64,000 bases of DNA from Vicinamibacteria bacterium. GTDB taxonomy: Bacteria; Acidobacteriota; Vicinamibacteria; Fen-336. The notes beneath the pieces are model-generated. The model saw nothing but the letters and a program-made list of their open reading frames with translations, was not told where the DNA came from and searched no databases. Of this stretch, positions 1-7,577 are shown piece by piece. The position numbers and the translations under genes are program-made. The stretch is from positions 1 through 64,000 of the forward strand of contig JAMQGV010000045.1 in NCBI GenBank assembly GCA_025994075.1. Direction: 5' to 3'. The stretch's first letter is position 1. The number at the start of each line of letters is the position of its first letter.

Positions 1-14
1 AACGGAGCGCCGGG

Positions 15-175
15 AACCCGACGCTCCGCTGTTCGAGCCGGCGGTCCGTCGGGCAGGTAGCGGACCGTTGGTTCGAACCGGCGCAGCGTCCGCTAACCCG
101 ACGCTGCGTTCGCTCGAGCCGGCGGTCCGCCGGTAACGCAGCGGACCGTTGGTTCGAAAACCGGCGCGGCGACTG
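15..175. repeat. Two tandem copies of an ~80-base palindromic unit
   Basis: Two adjacent copies of a roughly 80-base unit lie at about 15-94 and 95-175. Each opens with AACCCGACGCT, continues with GAGCCGGCGGTCCG and then GCGGACCGTTGGTTCGAA followed by CCGGCGC. Within each unit CGGTCCG (42-48; 123-129) can pair with CGGACCG (61-67; 142-148), giving a hairpin. TTCGAA recurs at 72-77, 153-158 and 195-200, and a further GC-rich inverted stretch follows up to the prfA stop. The repeat may continue to the left of the window. It sits downstream of prfA and is noncoding as far as I can see; a REP-like intergenic element is the simplest reading. Confidence 0.7.
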
Positions 176-214
176 TCAACCGGCGCCGCGTCAGTTCGAA
201 ACGGCCGAAACGGC

Positions 215-1288
215 CTAGCTCTTCAGCCGCTCCGCCTGGTCGTACGCGATCAGCGCGTCGAACACCTCGTCCATGTCGCCGTCGAGGATGGCCTGCAGGC
301 GGTGGATGGTGAGCCCGATGCGGTGATCGGTGACCCGGGCCTGCTGGAAGTTGTAGGTCCTGATCTTCTCGCTGCGGTCGCCGCTGCCGACCTGGCTCTT
401 GCGGTCGGCCGAGATCTTCTTCTGCTGCTCCTCGAGCGCGATCTCGTACAGTCGCGCCCGCAGCACCTTCATCGCCTTCTCGCGGTTCTTGATCTGGCTC
501 TTCTCGTCCTGACACGAGACGACGAGGCCGGTGGGAAGATGGGTCAGCCGCACGGCCGAATACGTCGTGTTGACGCTCTGGCCGCCGGGCCCCGACGAGC
601 AGAAGGTGTCGACCCGGATGTCCTTCTGCTCGATCTTGACGTCGACCTCTTCCGCCTCCGGCAGCACGGCGACGGTGATCGCGGACGTGTGGATGCGGCC
701 CGAGGCCTCGGTCTCCGGCACCCGCTGCACGCGGTGCACGCCGCTCTCGTAGCGCAGCTTGGAGTAGACGCGATCGCCTTCGACCATCGCGATCACCTCC
801 TTGATCCCGCCCGAGGCGGACGGGCTCGAGGAGACGACGTCGACCTTCCAGCCCTGGCGCTCGGCGTAGCGCGAGTACATGCGGAACACGTCGCCCGCGA
901 ACAGCGCCGCTTCTTCTCCGCCGGTGCCGGCGCGGATCTCCAGCAGCACGTTCTTCTCGTCGTTGGGGTCCTTCGGGATGAGCTGGACGCGGATGTCCGC
1001 CTCGAGCTGATCCCGCTTCGCCTCCAGCGAGCGGACCTCCTCCTGCGCCATCTCGCGCAGTTCCGGGTCGGTCTCCGCCTTCGCCATCTCCTGGCACTTG
1101 ACGATCTCGCCCAGCGCCGACTTGTAGTCCCGGAACAGCGTGACCACCGGCGTCAGGCCCTTCGTCTCCTTGGCCAGCTTCTGCCAGGCGGACGGATCCT
1201 GGGCGACGGCGGGATCCGCCATCTGCTCCTCGAGGGAGCGCAGGCGGTTCTCGATGTCGCGGAGCTTCTCGAAGGTGAGGGGGTCCAT
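215..1288 (-). CDS. prfA: Peptide chain release factor 1 (RF1)
   Basis: This factor releases the finished peptide at UAA and UAG codons. The 357-residue length is normal for RF1. The GGQ motif that triggers peptidyl-tRNA hydrolysis is at 235-237 in the context SSGPGGQSVN. The stop-codon recognition tripeptide at 191-193 reads PET, which fits the RF1 P-x-T pattern and not the SPF of RF2. The N-terminal helical domain covers about residues 1-110. The ATG start gives MDPLTFEKL, as expected for the family. rpmE lies just upstream on the same strand (33-base gap), so the two are probably cotranscribed; prmC, often next to prfA, is not seen on this side. Confidence 0.97.
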   Translation of the reverse strand: MDPLTFEKLRDIENRLRSLEEQMADPAVAQDPSAWQKLAKETKGLTPVVTLFRDYKSALGEIVKCQEMAKAETDPELREMAQEEVRSLEAKRDQLEADIRVQLIPKDPNDEKNVLLEIRAGTGGEEAALFAGDVFRMYSRYAERQGWKVDVVSSSPSASGGIKEVIAMVEGDRVYSKLRYESGVHRVQRVPETEASGRIHTSAITVAVLPEAEEVDVKIEQKDIRVDTFCSSGPGGQSVNTTYSAVRLTHLPTGLVVSCQDEKSQIKNREKAMKVLRARLYEIALEEQQKKISADRKSQVGSGDRSEKIRTYNFQQARVTDHRIGLTIHRLQAILDGDMDEVFDALIAYDQAERLKS

Positions 1289-1320
1289 GGGCAGTCGGCC
1301 CGGGCCCGCGCGGGTGGCCG

Positions 1321-1545
1321 CTAGGCCTCGGCCTTCTTCGCGGTCGCCTTGCCGTAGCGCTTGTTGAAGCGCTCGACGCGGCCGGCGGCGTCGATCAGCT
1401 TCTGCTTGCCCGTGAAGAACGGGTGGCAGGACGAGCAGATCTCCAGGCGCAACTCGGGCGCCTTGGTGGAACGCGTCATCCAGGTGGCGCCGCAGGCGCA
1501 GTGGACCTTGACTTCGGGGTACTCGGGGTGGATGCCAGCCTTCAT
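1321..1545 (-). CDS. rpmE: Ribosomal protein bL31, zinc-binding form
   Basis: A 74-residue large-subunit ribosomal protein. The start ATG at 1545 is preceded by a purine-rich GGAAGGAAG ribosome-binding site and gives the typical MKAGIHPEY opening; longer in-frame upstream starts are unlikely. Cysteines at 16, 18, 37 and 40 (HCACGA and CSSCHPFFTG) mark the zinc-binding (C+) type of L31, which is replaced by zinc-free paralogues under zinc starvation in many bacteria. The tail is lysine-rich, as usual. It lies upstream of prfA on the same strand, a common arrangement. A TATCCT hexamer on the minus strand at 1613-1618 could be its -10 element, but no good -35 was found. Confidence 0.95.
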   Translation of the reverse strand: MKAGIHPEYPEVKVHCACGATWMTRSTKAPELRLEICSSCHPFFTGKQKLIDAAGRVERFNKRYGKATAKKAEA

Positions 1546-1697
1546 CGATCTTCCTTCCGCGCGGCGTACCGCACCGGCCATCGGGCCGGCGGGCGGGCGC
1601 CGCAAACGCGAAAGGATAGCAGAGAACGGGCGCGCGGCCGCTTCAACCTCCGCCCCGGGTTTCCGGTCCAATATTCGCGACTCCTCTCGGAGGCCCC

Positions 1698-3110
1698 GTG
1701 CCCGACCCCAATCGCCTCGGTTACCGCACCGCGCTCCACCTGCTGTCCCGTGCCGGCTTCGGGCCCCGCCCCGGGGAACTGGCCGCCGCCCTGTCCCGCG
1801 GCCTCGAACGCTGGGCGCTCGAGCAGCTCGAGCCCGGCCCCGACCCGGAGCTCGACGCCCGGCTCTCGGGCTTCACGACGCTCGGCTACTCGACGAGCCG
1901 GGTGCTCCAGCTCTACAACGCCGACAACCGCACGATCGGCGTGATCCTCGACGAGATGGCGAGCGCGAAGGTGATCCGCGCCGTGCACGGCAGGAACCAG
2001 CTCGTCGAGAACCTGGTCGACTTCTGGTTCAACCACTTCAACGTCTTCGTCAACGACGGCTTCGACCGGTACTCGATCCTGTCCTACGAGCGCGACGCGA
2101 TCCGCCCCTTCGTGCTCGGCCGCTTCCGCGACCTGCTGGGCGCGGCGACGAAGCACCCGGCGATGCTGTTCTACCTGGACAACTACCTGAACACGCTGCC
2201 CCGCGCGGCGGGCGGGCGCCAGGTCGGCGGGCTCAACGAGAACCACGGTCGCGAGCTGCTGGAACTGCACACGGTCGGCGTCGACGCGGGCTACTCGCAG
2301 GACGACGTGATCGCCGCGGCGCGGGTGATGACGGGCCACGGCATCGACAACGTGCAGACCGGCGGCAACTACCAGTTCCGCGCGGCCAACCACGACACCG
2401 GAGCCAAGCAGGTGTTCGGGCTGAGCGTGCCGGCCGGCGGCGGCGCCGACGAACTCGAGCGGCTGCTCGACCACCTGGCGGCCCACCCGGCCACGGCGCG
2501 TTTCGTGTGCGGGCGGCTGGCCCAGCGCTTCGTCGCCGACGACCCGCCGCCGGCCCTCGTCGATCGCCTCGCGGAGGCCTACCTCACCCACGACGGCGAG
2601 ATCGCCGCCGTGCTGCGCGCGCTGTTCGGCAGCGCGGAGTTCTGGGCCGAGGCCTACGGTCCCGGCAAGCCACGGACGCCCTTCGAGTACGCGATCGCAG
2701 CGCTTCGGGGGGTGGGGGCCAACGTGACCGCCACGCGCGCGATTCGCGCGTTCCTCAACGAGGCCGGGCAGCCCCTCTACGCCTGCAACCCGCCGACCGG
2801 GTACAGCAACCGGGGGCTCGACTGGCTGAACCCCTCGGCCCAGCTCGCGCGGATGAACTTCGCGCTGGACCTGTGCACGGGAGCGCTGGCCGGCGCCAGC
2901 GTCAACGTGGCCGGCCTGGTCGCGGCGGGCGGCGGCGACGCCTCGAGCCCGCGCGGGGTGGTCGACGCGATCGACCGCGAGGTGTTCGGCCTGACGCTGA
3001 ACGACTCGAGCCGGGCCGCGGCCGCGAAGGTGGCCACGACCGGCACGCCGGGAGTGGCGGCGCGCGTCACAGCGCTGCTGCTGGGCGGCCCCGAGATGCA
3101 GGTGAGGTGA
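1698..3110 (+). CDS. DUF1800 family protein
   Basis: A 470-residue member of the DUF1800 family, whose members are usually encoded directly before a DUF1501 protein, as here (3-base gap). The GTG start lies after a TCGGAGG ribosome-binding site. Family hallmarks seen are the opening HLLSRAGFGPRPGEL, the segment HPAMLFYLDNYLN and the motif NENHGRELLELHTVG. No signal peptide is evident, so this partner looks cytoplasmic or exported by association with the Tat-dependent DUF1501 protein. The biochemical role is not established; these pairs are common in Acidobacteriota, Planctomycetota and Proteobacteria and are sometimes linked to surface or polysaccharide functions. Identity as DUF1800 is firm, function is not. 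Confidence 0.9.
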   Translation: MPDPNRLGYRTALHLLSRAGFGPRPGELAAALSRGLERWALEQLEPGPDPELDARLSGFTTLGYSTSRVLQLYNADNRTIGVILDEMASAKVIRAVHGRNQLVENLVDFWFNHFNVFVNDGFDRYSILSYERDAIRPFVLGRFRDLLGAATKHPAMLFYLDNYLNTLPRAAGGRQVGGLNENHGRELLELHTVGVDAGYSQDDVIAAARVMTGHGIDNVQTGGNYQFRAANHDTGAKQVFGLSVPAGGGADELERLLDHLAAHPATARFVCGRLAQRFVADDPPPALVDRLAEAYLTHDGEIAAVLRALFGSAEFWAEAYGPGKPRTPFEYAIAALRGVGANVTATRAIRAFLNEAGQPLYACNPPTGYSNRGLDWLNPSAQLARMNFALDLCTGALAGASVNVAGLVAAGGGDASSPRGVVDAIDREVFGLTLNDSSRAAAAKVATTGTPGVAARVTALLLGGPEMQVR

Positions 3111-3113
3111 GCG

Positions 3114-4328
3114 ATGGCCTTCGACCCCTCGCGCCGCGTGTTCCTCCGCGGGGCCTCGCTGGCCGCCGCCGGCATCGGCCTCGCGCCCTCGGCCCTGCTG
3201 ACCCGCACCGCGCACGCCGCCGGTGCGGGCCCGAAGGTGCTGGTCAAGGTCTTCCTGCGCGGCGGCTGCGACGGCCTCAACTTCTGCGTGCCGCACGGCG
3301 ACGCCCGCTACTACGCGCTGCGCGGGGCGATCGCGCTGCCGCGCCCGGGAGCAGGCGGGGGAGTCGTCGACCTCGACGGCTACTTCGGCATGCACCCGGA
3401 GCTGGCGCCGCTCGATCCCTGGTGGCGCGACGGGCGGCTGGCCTTCGTCCACGCCGTGGGCAACGCGGGCCTCACGCGCTCGCACTTCGACGCCCAGGAC
3501 TTCATGGAGTCGGGGACCCCGGGCGAGAAGGCCACGGCGACCGGCTGGCTGGATCGCGCGATCGCCCGGCTGCCCGGTTCCGAGGTGACCCAGGCGGTCT
3601 CCTTCTCGACCCAGCTCGTGCGCTCGTTCCTGGGCCCGGAGCCGGTGCTGGTCGCGCAGAACCTCGCGGCCTTCGACCTGCGGGCGCGCACGTGGCGCGC
3701 CGAGGCGGAGGCGCTGCTGACGGAGATGTACCGCGCCGACGACACCCGCGTCGGCAGCGTGACGCTCGAGACCTTCGAGGCGGTGAACAGCCTGCTGCGG
3801 GCCCCGAACCCGGCCCCGGCCAACGGCGCCGCCTACCCGACCCAGAGCGTGGGCAACTCGCTGCGGCAGGCCGCGCGGCTGATCAAGGCCGGCCTCGGCA
3901 CCCGCTGCATCTACGTCAACGTGACCGGTGGTTTCGACACCCATTCGAACCAGCTCGCCAACAACGTCACCGACTTCCGCCCGCTGGGCCTGGCGCTGGC
4001 CGCCTTCGCGACCGACCTCGGGGCGCTGCTCGACGACGTGGTCGTGATGGTGACCACCGAGTTCGGCCGCACCGCCGCCGTCAACGGTGCCGCGGGCACG
4101 GACCACGGCACCGGCTACGCGATGCTGGTGATGGGTGGCGGCGTGCGCGGCGGCCGCGTGCTCGGGCGCTGGCCCGGGCTCGAGGCGTCGCAACTCCGCG
4201 ACAACCGCGACCTGGCCGCGACGACGGACTTCCGCGACGTGTTCCAGGAACTGGCCCGTGCCCAGTTCGGCCTCTCCGAGTCGCTGTTCCCCGGCTACAC
4301 GCCCGGTCCGGGCGTGGGCGTCGTCTAG
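3114..4328 (+). CDS. DUF1501 family protein with Tat signal
   Basis: A 404-residue protein with a twin-arginine signal at the N-terminus (SRRVFLRGASLAAAG, Arg7-Arg8), so it is probably folded before export. The DUF1501 fold is related to alkaline phosphatase/sulfatase enzymes; the motifs VFLRGGCDGLNFCVPHGD near residue 45, GGFDTHSNQ and TTEFGRT are typical of the family. It starts 3 bases after the DUF1800 stop, and the two are almost certainly one operon and one functional unit. The natural substrate is unknown. The beta-barrel-like protein and Rieske lipoprotein that follow at once make this look like a small secreted-protein operon. Confidence 0.9.
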   Translation: MAFDPSRRVFLRGASLAAAGIGLAPSALLTRTAHAAGAGPKVLVKVFLRGGCDGLNFCVPHGDARYYALRGAIALPRPGAGGGVVDLDGYFGMHPELAPLDPWWRDGRLAFVHAVGNAGLTRSHFDAQDFMESGTPGEKATATGWLDRAIARLPGSEVTQAVSFSTQLVRSFLGPEPVLVAQNLAAFDLRARTWRAEAEALLTEMYRADDTRVGSVTLETFEAVNSLLRAPNPAPANGAAYPTQSVGNSLRQAARLIKAGLGTRCIYVNVTGGFDTHSNQLANNVTDFRPLGLALAAFATDLGALLDDVVVMVTTEFGRTAAVNGAAGTDHGTGYAMLVMGGGVRGGRVLGRWPGLEASQLRDNRDLAATTDFRDVFQELARAQFGLSESLFPGYTPGPGVGVV

Positions 4329-4344
4329 AAACCAGAGGACCCGC

Positions 4345-4872
4345 ATGAAGACGCTCGCTCGCCTCGCCGCGGCCGCCGTGCTGGCCGCGCTGCCGCTGCC
4401 GGCCACGTCCGCCGAGGGCCCCGACCTCGCGGCCGGCTACTCGCTCCTCGATCTCGACGAGCAGGCCCGCCACGGCGTGGCCGCGGCGCTGTCGTTCCGC
4501 GCGGCCGGTCGCGTTCGGGTCTGGATCGACGCCTCCGCCCAGGCCGCGACGGTCGGCGGCGTCGACCTGAATACGACGGCGCTGATGGCCGGGCCGGGGC
4601 TGAGCTTCGGCCACGGGCGCGCACGACCCTTCGTGCGGGCGATGGCGGGACTCGTGCGGGACGAGGTCTCGCTCACGATCTTCGAGGCCGAGATCTCCGA
4701 GAGCGATTCGGTTCTCGGCGTCCTGGCCGGCGCGGGCGTCGACGTGCACCTCTCGAAGCGCCTCGCGCTGCGTGTCCAGGGCGACTACCTGTGGCGAGAC
4801 GTCGAGACCGGCGACGCCTCCGGCCTGCGGGCGGGCGCGGGACTCGTGTGGCGGTTCGGAACCCGCGAGTGA
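4345..4872 (+). CDS. Small outer-membrane beta-barrel-like protein
   Basis: A 175-residue protein of unknown function. The ATG at 4345 follows an AGAGGA ribosome-binding site and gives a clean signal peptide (MKTLARLAAAAVLAALPLP, cleavage after ATSA). The mature part alternates polar and nonpolar residues in short strands with repeated Gly-Ala turns and ends with LRAGAGLVWRF, a C-terminal aromatic residue near the end as in outer-membrane barrels. It resembles small OmpW/OmpA-barrel-like proteins in general pattern only. It lies 16 bases after the DUF1501 gene and overlaps the Rieske gene by 4 bases (GTGA), so all four genes are probably cotranscribed. Confidence 0.6.
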   Translation: MKTLARLAAAAVLAALPLPATSAEGPDLAAGYSLLDLDEQARHGVAAALSFRAAGRVRVWIDASAQAATVGGVDLNTTALMAGPGLSFGHGRARPFVRAMAGLVRDEVSLTIFEAEISESDSVLGVLAGAGVDVHLSKRLALRVQGDYLWRDVETGDASGLRAGAGLVWRFGTRE

Positions 4873-5336
4873 GCGCGGCCACGCGGCGCCGCTTCGTCGC
4901 CAGCGCCTGCGCCGGAGCCTGCGCGGCCGGCGCCCTCGCAGCCTGCGGCGGGGGCGGCGGCGGGTCGACGCCGACGACGCCGACGGCACCCGTCGGCGGC
5001 GCCACCCCGACGCCGACTCCCGCCAACGAGGTGAGGGTCCCGCTGATGGGGGTCGGGCAGACGGTCGCGGCCTCCATCCGCCTGGTCGGCGGGCTGGTCA
5101 CGCCGCTGGCGGTGACCCGCACCGGCGAGTCCGCCGTCGTGGCGGTCAGCCGCGTCTGCACCCACGAGAACTGCACCGTGGACCTGCCCGCGCGGTCGGG
5201 CGCGAGCCTCGACTGCCCCTGCCACGGCTCGCGCTTCCTGGTCACGGGGCAGGTGGTGAACGGGCCGGCCACGCGGCCGCTGTCGAGCTTCCCGGCCCGC
5301 ATCGCGGGCGCCGAGGTCGTCGTCAGCGGCGTCTGA
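4869..5336 (+). CDS. Rieske [2Fe-2S] domain lipoprotein
   Basis: A 155-residue exported Rieske protein. The GTG start overlaps the previous stop as GTGA. The N-terminus has ATRRRFV, Tat-like, followed by a hydrophobic segment ending LAAC (Cys26), a plausible lipobox, then a Gly/Thr/Pro-rich linker (27-53). The cluster ligands are Cys97 and His99 (CTH) and Cys116 and His119 (CPCH), with 16 residues between His99 and Cys116; Cys102 and Cys118 could form the disulfide seen in high-potential Rieske proteins. No cytochrome b partner is encoded beside it, so it is unlikely to be a standard bc1 subunit; a periplasmic electron carrier is more likely. Confidence 0.85.
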   Translation: MSAATRRRFVASACAGACAAGALAACGGGGGGSTPTTPTAPVGGATPTPTPANEVRVPLMGVGQTVAASIRLVGGLVTPLAVTRTGESAVVAVSRVCTHENCTVDLPARSGASLDCPCHGSRFLVTGQVVNGPATRPLSSFPARIAGAEVVVSGV

Positions 5337-5352
5337 GGTCCCTCCGGCGGCC

Positions 5353-5382
5353 TTGACCGCGGGGCCGCAAGTCCCGTATCCT
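5353..5382 (+). promoter_or_regulatory. Probable housekeeping promoter of rpsA
   Basis: TTGACC (5353-5358) and TATCCT (5377-5382) are separated by exactly 18 bases, in the noncoding stretch between the Rieske gene and rpsA. Transcription would start near 5389, about 75 bases before the rpsA ATG at 5463; a GGAGG lies at 5444-5448. The same arrangement recurs before the lipoprotein gene at 41564. Confidence 0.6.
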
Positions 5383-5462
5383 CAAGCGTTTCGTCGCCCG
5401 GGAGCCGTCTGCCCGGGGCCAGGCGGAAGAATCTAGAGACCCCGGAGGTCGAAAACAGTTTC

Positions 5463-7208
5463 ATGTCGGACATCAAGAACCAGGACGAGGCCGTGGCGCT
5501 GGCTGACGGCGAGTTCGATCCCGAGGAGTACGAAAAGCTCCTCGACATGTACGACGTCAGCTTCCGCAACTTCGCGGAAGGCGAGGTTGTGCGCGGCATC
5601 GTGCTGCGCGTTTCGGACCAGGCCGTGATCGTCGACGTCGGCTACAAGTCGGAGGGCATGATCCCCGCCGACGAGTTCAAGGACGAGACCGGCAAGGTCG
5701 CGATCGCCGTCGGCGACAGCGTGGACGTGCTGATCGAGAAGACGGAAGACCGCGACGGCTACGTCGTCCTCTCGCGCGAGAAGGCCGAGAAGATGAAGGT
5801 CTGGGACGACGTCGAGCGCGCCTACCAGGAGCGCCGCGTCGTCGTGGGCCGCGTGATCGAGCGGGTCAAGGGCGGCCTCGCCGTCGACATCGGCGTGCGC
5901 GCCTTCCTGCCCGGCTCGCAGGTCGACGTGCGGCCGGTGCGCAACCTCGACGCGCTGAAGGGGCAGGAGCTCCGGATGCGCGTGATCAAGGTCAACAAGA
6001 AGCGCGGCAACATCGTGCTCTCGCGCAAGGCGGTGCTGGAGGAGGAGAACGCCTCCCGCAAGCGCGAGACGCTGGAGACGCTCGAGGAGGGCAAGACCCT
6101 CACCGGCGTCGTCAAGAACATCACCGAGTACGGCGCGTTCGTCGACCTCGGCGGCCTCGACGGCCTGCTCCACATCACCGACATGTCGTGGGGCCGCGTC
6201 AACCACCCGAGCGAAGTGCTCAACGTGGGCGACGAGGTCCGCGTGATCGTCCTCAAGTTCGACCGCGAGTCCGAGCGCGTCTCGCTCGGCATGAAGCAGC
6301 TCAAGGCCGACCCGTGGACGACCGCGACCATCAAGTACCCGGCCAACGCCCGGGTCAAGGGCAAGGTGGTCAGCCTCACCGACTACGGCGCCTTCGTCGA
6401 GCTCGAGGAGGGGATCGAGGGCCTGATCCACGTCTCCGAGATGTCCTGGTCCAAGAAGATCAAGCACCCGTCGAAGCTGCTGACGGTGGGCCAGGAGGTC
6501 GAGTGCCAGGTGCTCGGCCTCGACCAGGAAGCGCACCGCATCAGCCTCGGCCTCAAGCAGATCGAGCAGAACCCGTGGAGCCAGCTCGCCGACAAGTTCC
6601 CGGTCGGCTCGCGGATCCAGGGCAAGGTGCGCAACCTGACCGAGTTCGGCGCGTTCGTCGAGGTCGAGGAGGGGATCGACGGCCTGATCCACATCTCCGA
6701 CCTGTCGTGGACCAAGCGCGTCAAGCACCCGTCCGAGGTGCTCAAGAAGGGCGACACCGTCGACGCGGTGGTGCTCAACATCGACGCCGAGAACCAGCGG
6801 CTGTCGCTGGGCCTCAAGCAGCTCGCCACCGACATCTGGGACGAGTTCTTCACCCACCACAAGGTCGGCGACATCGTCGAGGGCCGCGTCGTCCGCATGA
6901 CCAACTTCGGCGCGTTCGTCGAGCTGGCCGAGGGCATCGAGGGTCTCGTCCACGTCTCCGAGCTGGACGAGAAGCGGATCGACAAGCCCGAGGACGCGTT
7001 CAAGCCGGGCGACACCTTCCCGATGAAGATCCTCAAGATCAACGCCGAGGAGAAGAAGATCGGCCTCTCGATCCGCGCGGTGAAGCACGACGAGGAACGC
7101 AAGGACCTCGACTCCTACCGCGAGTCGTCGGCCGGCGAGTCGTCGACCGCGATGGCCGAGGCGCTGCGCGCCGCCCAGGCCCGGGCCCGCAAGCCCGCCG
7201 AGGAGTAG
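5463..7208 (+). CDS. rpsA: 30S ribosomal protein S1
   Basis: The 581-residue protein brings mRNA to the 30S subunit. Six S1/OB-fold repeats are visible in order: GEVVRGIVLRVSDQAVIVDVG, GRVIERVKGGLAVDIG, GVVKNITEYGAFVDLG, GKVVSLTDYGAFVELE, GKVRNLTEFGAFVEVE and GRVVRMTNFGAFVELA. As usual the first two are divergent (ribosome-binding) and the last four are close to consensus. Six repeats match the full-length Gram-negative form. The ATG at 5463 has a GGAGG 14 bases upstream. ihfB follows after 80 bases, the same rpsA-ihfB neighbourhood as in Proteobacteria. Confidence 0.97.
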   Translation: MSDIKNQDEAVALADGEFDPEEYEKLLDMYDVSFRNFAEGEVVRGIVLRVSDQAVIVDVGYKSEGMIPADEFKDETGKVAIAVGDSVDVLIEKTEDRDGYVVLSREKAEKMKVWDDVERAYQERRVVVGRVIERVKGGLAVDIGVRAFLPGSQVDVRPVRNLDALKGQELRMRVIKVNKKRGNIVLSRKAVLEEENASRKRETLETLEEGKTLTGVVKNITEYGAFVDLGGLDGLLHITDMSWGRVNHPSEVLNVGDEVRVIVLKFDRESERVSLGMKQLKADPWTTATIKYPANARVKGKVVSLTDYGAFVELEEGIEGLIHVSEMSWSKKIKHPSKLLTVGQEVECQVLGLDQEAHRISLGLKQIEQNPWSQLADKFPVGSRIQGKVRNLTEFGAFVEVEEGIDGLIHISDLSWTKRVKHPSEVLKKGDTVDAVVLNIDAENQRLSLGLKQLATDIWDEFFTHHKVGDIVEGRVVRMTNFGAFVELAEGIEGLVHVSELDEKRIDKPEDAFKPGDTFPMKILKINAEEKKIGLSIRAVKHDEERKDLDSYRESSAGESSTAMAEALRAAQARARKPAEE

Positions 7209-7288
7209 TCCCGTCCGGTCCGGGTCGCCGTCCCGCGTGGCGGCGGCCCGGGCCCGTGCTGAGCCGGCAACGGAAAGGCTGCTTCGAC

Positions 7289-7567
7289 ATGACGAAGGCG
7301 GAGCTGATCGACGAGGTGGCGCGGGCTTCCGACCTCTCGCGCAAGCACACCGAGGTGATCGTCGACGCGGTGTTCTCCTCCATCCTCGACGCACTGCGCG
7401 AGGGCGACAAGGTCGAGCTGCGCGGTTTCGGCAGCTTTCGCCTGCGCCGCCGCGGCAGCCGCAGCGGGCGCAATCCGAAGACCGGCGAGGGCGTGGTCGT
7501 GCCCGAGAAGGTCGTGCCCCACTTCAAGCCGGGGAAGGAACTGCGCGAGCTGATCAACCGGGATTGA
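7289..7567 (+). CDS. ihfB: HU/IHF-family DNA-bending protein, IHF-beta-like
   Basis: A 92-residue nucleoid protein opening MTKAELIDEVA, with the HU/IHF core GFGSFRLRRRGSRSGRNPKTGE and the conserved Pro of the DNA-intercalating arm (RNPKTGE). The ending VVPHFKPGKELRELIN is closer to IHF beta than to HU, and the position directly after rpsA matches ihfB in Proteobacteria, hence the symbol. A plain HU assignment cannot be excluded without a tree. The ATG at 7289 has GGAAAGG upstream. The interval 7209-7288 is GC-rich without an obvious promoter, so it is probably read through from rpsA. Confidence 0.85.
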   Translation: MTKAELIDEVARASDLSRKHTEVIVDAVFSSILDALREGDKVELRGFGSFRLRRRGSRSGRNPKTGEGVVVPEKVVPHFKPGKELRELINRD

Positions 7568-7577
7568 CCGGCACGAC

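Noticed and set aside
60..160. Possible tRNA because of GGTTCGAACC-like T-loop sequence
   Set aside because: The TTCGAA is part of the ~80-base repeat and is flanked by stems that do not fit a T-arm; no acceptor, anticodon or D-arm can be built around it.
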